Shown here piece by piece: positions 61,415 to 64,000 of a stretch of DNA of 64,000 bases. Position numbers and translations under genes: made by a program. The DNA is taken from contig CAVOIP010000005.1 of assembly GCA_963696105.1 (NCBI GenBank), positions 496,001 to 560,000 on the forward strand, in the 5' to 3' direction. This stretch comes from CAVRTM01 sp963696105. GTDB lineage: Bacteria; Actinomycetota; Actinomycetes; Actinomycetales; Dermatophilaceae. The notes below the pieces were generated by a model, which searched no databases, had not been told where the DNA came from, and worked only from the letters and a program-made list of their open reading frames with translations. Each line of letters begins with the position of its first letter. Position 1 is the stretch's first letter.

Positions 61415-62089
61415 ATGACGCAGGACAAGGGCGACGACACCGGCCCGGTCGACGTGGTGCTCCCCTGCCTCGACGAGGCGCAGGCCCTGCCGTGGCTGCT
61501 GTCGCGGATGCCACCCTGGGCCCGGCCGATCGTCGTGGACAACGGCTCCACCGACGGGTCCGCCCGGATCGCCCGGGACCACGGCGCGGTGGTCGTGCCA
61601 GCCGGACGACGGGGGTACGGCGCCGCGTGCCACGCGGGGCTGGAGGCCGCCGGGTCCGAGGTCGTCGCGTTCATGGACGCCGACGCCAGCCTCGACCCCG
61701 CCGACCTCGCGCTGCTGCTCCGCCGGCGCGAGGACGACCCCCAGCTGCTGCTCGGCCGGCGGGTCGCCGTGGGCAGGGCGGCGTGGCCATGGCACCTCCG
61801 GCTGGCCAACCGCGCGGTCACCCGGCTGCTGCGTCGCCGTACCGGCCTGTCGTTGAACGACATCGGACCGATGCGGATGGCGCCCCGCGCGGCGCTGCTC
61901 GCGCTGCCCATCCACGACCGGCGCTCGGGGTACCCGCTGGAGACGGTCCTGCGGGCGGCCCAGGCGCGCTGGCGGGTGACCGAGGTGGACACCCCGTACC
62001 ACCCCCGCGCGGGGCGGTCCAAGGTCACCGGCACGCCGCTCGGCGCGGCCCGGACGGTGCGCGACATGAGCCGGGTGCTCCGCTCGTGA
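61415..62089 (+). CDS. GT2-family glycosyltransferase (dolichol-phosphate mannosyltransferase-like)
   Basis: A 224-aa inverting glycosyltransferase. VDVVLPCLDEAQALPWLL opens the nucleotide-binding fold, IVVDNGSTDGSARIARDHGA follows, and AFMDADASLDPADL holds the DxD metal motif. There are no clear spans. It resembles the soluble part of polyprenyl-phosphate sugar synthases, so a lipid-linked sugar is a plausible product. It has a TAGCGT box 6 nt upstream, and its stop overlaps the start of the DUF2064-methyltransferase fusion (GTGA). Confidence 0.86.
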   Translation: MTQDKGDDTGPVDVVLPCLDEAQALPWLLSRMPPWARPIVVDNGSTDGSARIARDHGAVVVPAGRRGYGAACHAGLEAAGSEVVAFMDADASLDPADLALLLRRREDDPQLLLGRRVAVGRAAWPWHLRLANRAVTRLLRRRTGLSLNDIGPMRMAPRAALLALPIHDRRSGYPLETVLRAAQARWRVTEVDTPYHPRAGRSKVTGTPLGAARTVRDMSRVLRS

Positions 62090-63363
62090 CCACCCGCACC
62101 GGCACCGTCGTGGTGCTGGCGAAGTCCCCGGTCGCGCACCGGGTGAAGACCCGGCTGACCCCGGCCTTCTCGGCTCGGGAGGCTGCGGCGCTGGCGCAGG
62201 CCGCGATCCGCGACACCCTCGACGCGGTGACGTCGGCACCGGCGCGCGCCGTCGTCGCCTGGGACGGGCCGCGCCGGACCTGGCTGCCGGCCCCGGCGAC
62301 GGTGGTCAGCCAGCGGGGCGACGGCCTGGACGAGCGGCTCACCAACGTCTTCGCCGACGTCCTCGGCGACGGCACCGACGGGCCGGCCCTCCTGGTCGGC
62401 ATGGACACCCCCCAGCTGACCGCGGCGCACCTCGACGTCGACTGGTCCGGCGCCGACGCCGTCCTCGGCCTGAGCGAGGACGGCGGGTTCTGGGCGGTCG
62501 GGCTGCGCCGGCACCAACCGGAGGCGTTCCTCGGGCTGCCGATGTCCACCCCGGCGACCGGCGCCGCGCAGCTGGACCGGCTGCGCCGGCTCGGCCTGCG
62601 GGTCCGGGCGCTGCCGCGGCTGCGCGACGTGGACACCCCCGAGGACGCCGCGGCGGTCGCCGCCCTGGCCCCCGACACGCGGTTCGCCCGGCTGCACCGC
62701 CGGCTAGTGGCCGGACCCTGCTCCGCCACGGCGCTGTTCGACGCGGCGCTGTCCGGGTCGCTGGTCCAGGTCACCGAGACGAGGGCGGGTGCCGGGGGCC
62801 CGGCGGCGCGCACGCTCCTGGACGTCCGGCGGTGGCAGCAGATGGACCCGGCCGACCAGTTGCTGGCCGCTCGCTGCGAGGGCCCGGTGCTGGACGTCGG
62901 CTGCGGCCCCGGCCGGTTCGTGGAGTTCCTGGCGGCCGCCGGGCGCGCCGCCCTGGGCGTCGACATCTCGACGGTCGCCGTGGCCCAGACCGCGGCCCGG
63001 GGGGCCGCTGTGCTGACCCGCTCCGTGGGTGACCTCCTGCCCGGCGAGGGGCGGTGGGGCACGGTGCTGCTCGCTGACGGCAACATCGGCATCGGCGGTG
63101 ACCCCGGCTGGCTGCTGCGACGCTGCGCCGGTCTGCTGCGACCTGGTGGTCTCGCGCTGGTCGAGGCCGACCCGGACGACACGGCCGAGCAGGCGGTGAC
63201 GCTGCGGCTCCACGGGCCGGGGGGACGCGCCTCCCTGCCAGTGCCCTGGGCGCGCCTCGGCGCGCGGGCCGTCGTGCAGGTGGCGGCCGGGGCCGGTTTC
63301 GTCGCGGTCGAGGAGTGGCGGCTGCACGGTCGCGTCTTCCTCGCGCTGCGGTGCTGTCGCTGA
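62086..63363 (+). CDS. Fusion of DUF2064 (TIGR04282) glycosyltransferase-like domain and SAM methyltransferase
   Basis: A 425-aa two-domain protein in one uninterrupted frame. Residues 1-205 form a DUF2064/TIGR04282 nucleotidyl/glycosyl-transferase-like domain: VVVLAKSPVAHRVKTRLTPAFS, LVGMDTPQLTAAHLD, LGLSEDGGFWAVGLR and DVDTPEDAAA. Residues from about 245 form a class I methyltransferase with the SAM motif VLDVGCGPGRFVEFL, then LGVDIS and LLRPGGLALVEADPDD. In many genomes these two are separate neighbouring genes. Its partners suggest a modified, methylated sugar or glycolipid, but no product is known. It overlaps the GT2 stop by 4 nt. Confidence 0.85.
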   Translation: MTTRTGTVVVLAKSPVAHRVKTRLTPAFSAREAAALAQAAIRDTLDAVTSAPARAVVAWDGPRRTWLPAPATVVSQRGDGLDERLTNVFADVLGDGTDGPALLVGMDTPQLTAAHLDVDWSGADAVLGLSEDGGFWAVGLRRHQPEAFLGLPMSTPATGAAQLDRLRRLGLRVRALPRLRDVDTPEDAAAVAALAPDTRFARLHRRLVAGPCSATALFDAALSGSLVQVTETRAGAGGPAARTLLDVRRWQQMDPADQLLAARCEGPVLDVGCGPGRFVEFLAAAGRAALGVDISTVAVAQTAARGAAVLTRSVGDLLPGEGRWGTVLLADGNIGIGGDPGWLLRRCAGLLRPGGLALVEADPDDTAEQAVTLRLHGPGGRASLPVPWARLGARAVVQVAAGAGFVAVEEWRLHGRVFLALRCCR

Positions 63364-63450
63364 CACCGGGCGGGGCGCGGCGGGTCGTGACCGCCGGCGG
63401 CGGCAGCCGGCGGCCGCGGTCGGGACACTCGGCGGGAGGAGGCGCCGACG

Positions 63451-63735
63451 TCAGGGGGCGGCCAGCAGGGGGATGCCGATGACCGCCACCGTCACGGCGG
63501 CAAGCATCGCCAGCCGCAGTGGAGGGCGCGCGACCTCGGGCACACGGCGCAGCACCAGCCAGCCCAGGGCGACGGCGCAGGGGGCCAGCACGGAGTCGTG
63601 GACCACCACCCCGGCGCCCAGCCAGGTGGCGACGCCTGGCCACTGCCGCGGCGGCACCGCCACGACGAACGCCCGCCCGCCACAGAGGACCAGCAGGACG
63701 CCGACCGTGCCCAGCCCCCAGCGCACCCGGGTCAT
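63451..63735 (-). CDS. Small hypothetical membrane protein
   Basis: A 94-aa protein with three hydrophobic segments (WGLGTVGVLLVLCGGRAFVVA, VVHDSVLAPCAVALGWLVL and LAMLAAVTVAVIGIPLL). No family recognised. Its ATG overlaps the stop of the molybdopterin oxidoreductase gene (ATGA), so the two are translated together; it could be a membrane partner of that enzyme. Confidence 0.75.
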   Translation of the reverse strand: MTRVRWGLGTVGVLLVLCGGRAFVVAVPPRQWPGVATWLGAGVVVHDSVLAPCAVALGWLVLRRVPEVARPPLRLAMLAAVTVAVIGIPLLAAP

Positions 63736-64000
63736 GCCGACACCACCATCGCCGAGACCCACTTGGTCTGCAGCACTCCCGGGCGGTTCGGCGCGATCAC
63801 GCGCGCGGGGTAGCCGTGGTCCACGCTCAGGGGTGCCCCGTCCAGGCGCAGTGCCAGCAGGGTGTCGGGGTGCTGGGCGTGGGCCGTCGGCAGCGTCGTC
63901 CGCCGGTAGGCACCGCGGCGCTCCAGGGACTCCACGCCGACGAAGGACCGCGCGGAGCCGCCGGCCAGCGCCACGAGGTCGCGCACGCGCACGCCGGCCC
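63732..64000 (-). CDS. Molybdopterin-dependent oxidoreductase, C-terminus (cut by window edge)
   Basis: About 89 C-terminal residues of a sulfite-oxidase-family molybdoenzyme. LDGAPLSVDHGYPARVIAPNRPGVLQTKWVSAMVV is the highly conserved end of the molybdopterin-binding domain, where the DHGYPxR motif contacts the cofactor. The cysteine ligand and the rest are outside the window. Substrate unknown. It is translationally coupled to the small membrane protein downstream. Confidence 0.85.
   Translation of the reverse strand, partial: AGVRVRDLVALAGGSARSFVGVESLERRGAYRRTTLPTAHAQHPDTLLALRLDGAPLSVDHGYPARVIAPNRPGVLQTKWVSAMVVSA

Noticed and set aside
63370..63445. GC-rich imperfect hairpin between the fusion gene and the small membrane-protein gene
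   Set aside because: Several overlapping weak foldings are possible in this GGC-rich stretch; no single stem is convincing.

Overview
This window comes from the chromosome of a high-GC actinobacterium. Nearly every gene has strongly GC-biased third codon positions, GTG starts are common, and many genes are joined by 1-4 nt start/stop overlaps. Gene order fits Actinomycetota: pcrA/uvrD1, sucC, sucD, perM (DUF6350), purN, purH; folD and DUF3017 beside mdh; murT-gatD; and sdhCDAB next to what looks like a nucleoside-uptake locus. A member of Propionibacteriales/Nocardioidaceae is my best guess, from family and synteny only. I see no rRNA, tRNA, CRISPR array, insertion sequence, integrase or prophage gene. 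This is ordinary core chromosome with some accessory loci.

Layout. 1-3.8 kb: an ABC ATPase (cut by the left edge), its BMP-family binding lipoprotein, an M20 amidohydrolase and a mannose-1-phosphate guanylyltransferase, all on the minus strand. 4.1-8.9 kb: sdhCDAB, then a D-Ala-D-Ala carboxypeptidase. 9.1-11.8 kb: trpS, a 2H phosphoesterase and a YihY membrane protein. 11.9-15.2 kb: deoR-galT-galK. 15.2-20.6 kb: HAD phosphatase, exonuclease III, CDF transporter, and icd and mdh diverging from a shared palindrome. 20.7-25.5 kb: DUF3017/folD, an acetyltransferase, and purN-purH-DMT transporter. 25.5-30.2 kb: perM, sucCD and a lipoprotein. 30.3-36.7 kb: secreted M4 protease, stand-alone B12-binding protein, lipase and a frameshifted pcrA. 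36.8-40.5 kb: acetyltransferases, PIG-L deacetylase, DedA and a CarH/LitR-like MerR-B12 regulator. 40.7-44.7 kb: a PspC-type two-component/stress cluster. 44.8-48.9 kb: NUDIX, GT4 glycosyltransferase, PIG-L and a flippase-like membrane protein. 49-51 kb: gatD-murT, which amidate lipid II. 51.3-58.3 kb: PAP2 and a tightly coupled run of aldehyde dehydrogenase, GMC oxidoreductase, SURF1, DUF3817 and guaA. 58.4-64 kb: a sugar epimerase, a second two-component system, a GT2 glycosyltransferase, a DUF2064-methyltransferase fusion, a small membrane protein and the C-terminus of a molybdopterin oxidoreductase.

The TCA genes (sdhCDAB, icd, mdh, sucCD) sit in four separate blocks. The cell-envelope theme recurs: murT-gatD, the PIG-L/GT4 locus, the GT2/epimerase locus, the carboxypeptidase and the PspC proteins.

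Three non-coding patterns cut across the genes. Many genes have a TANNNT box 6-8 nt before the start codon, which predicts leaderless mRNAs. Convergent gene pairs are separated by long perfect GC hairpins without a strong U-tract. A structured intergenic repeat occurs near 40.5 kb and again near 51.2 kb. The best candidates for something little described are the epimerase/two-component/GT2/DUF2064-methyltransferase/molybdoenzyme locus, the MerR-B12 photoreceptor-like regulator, and several unassigned operators (tandem AT-rich decamers before deoR, the icd/mdh palindrome, 11-bp phased TCAGGG repeats at the PspC cluster).
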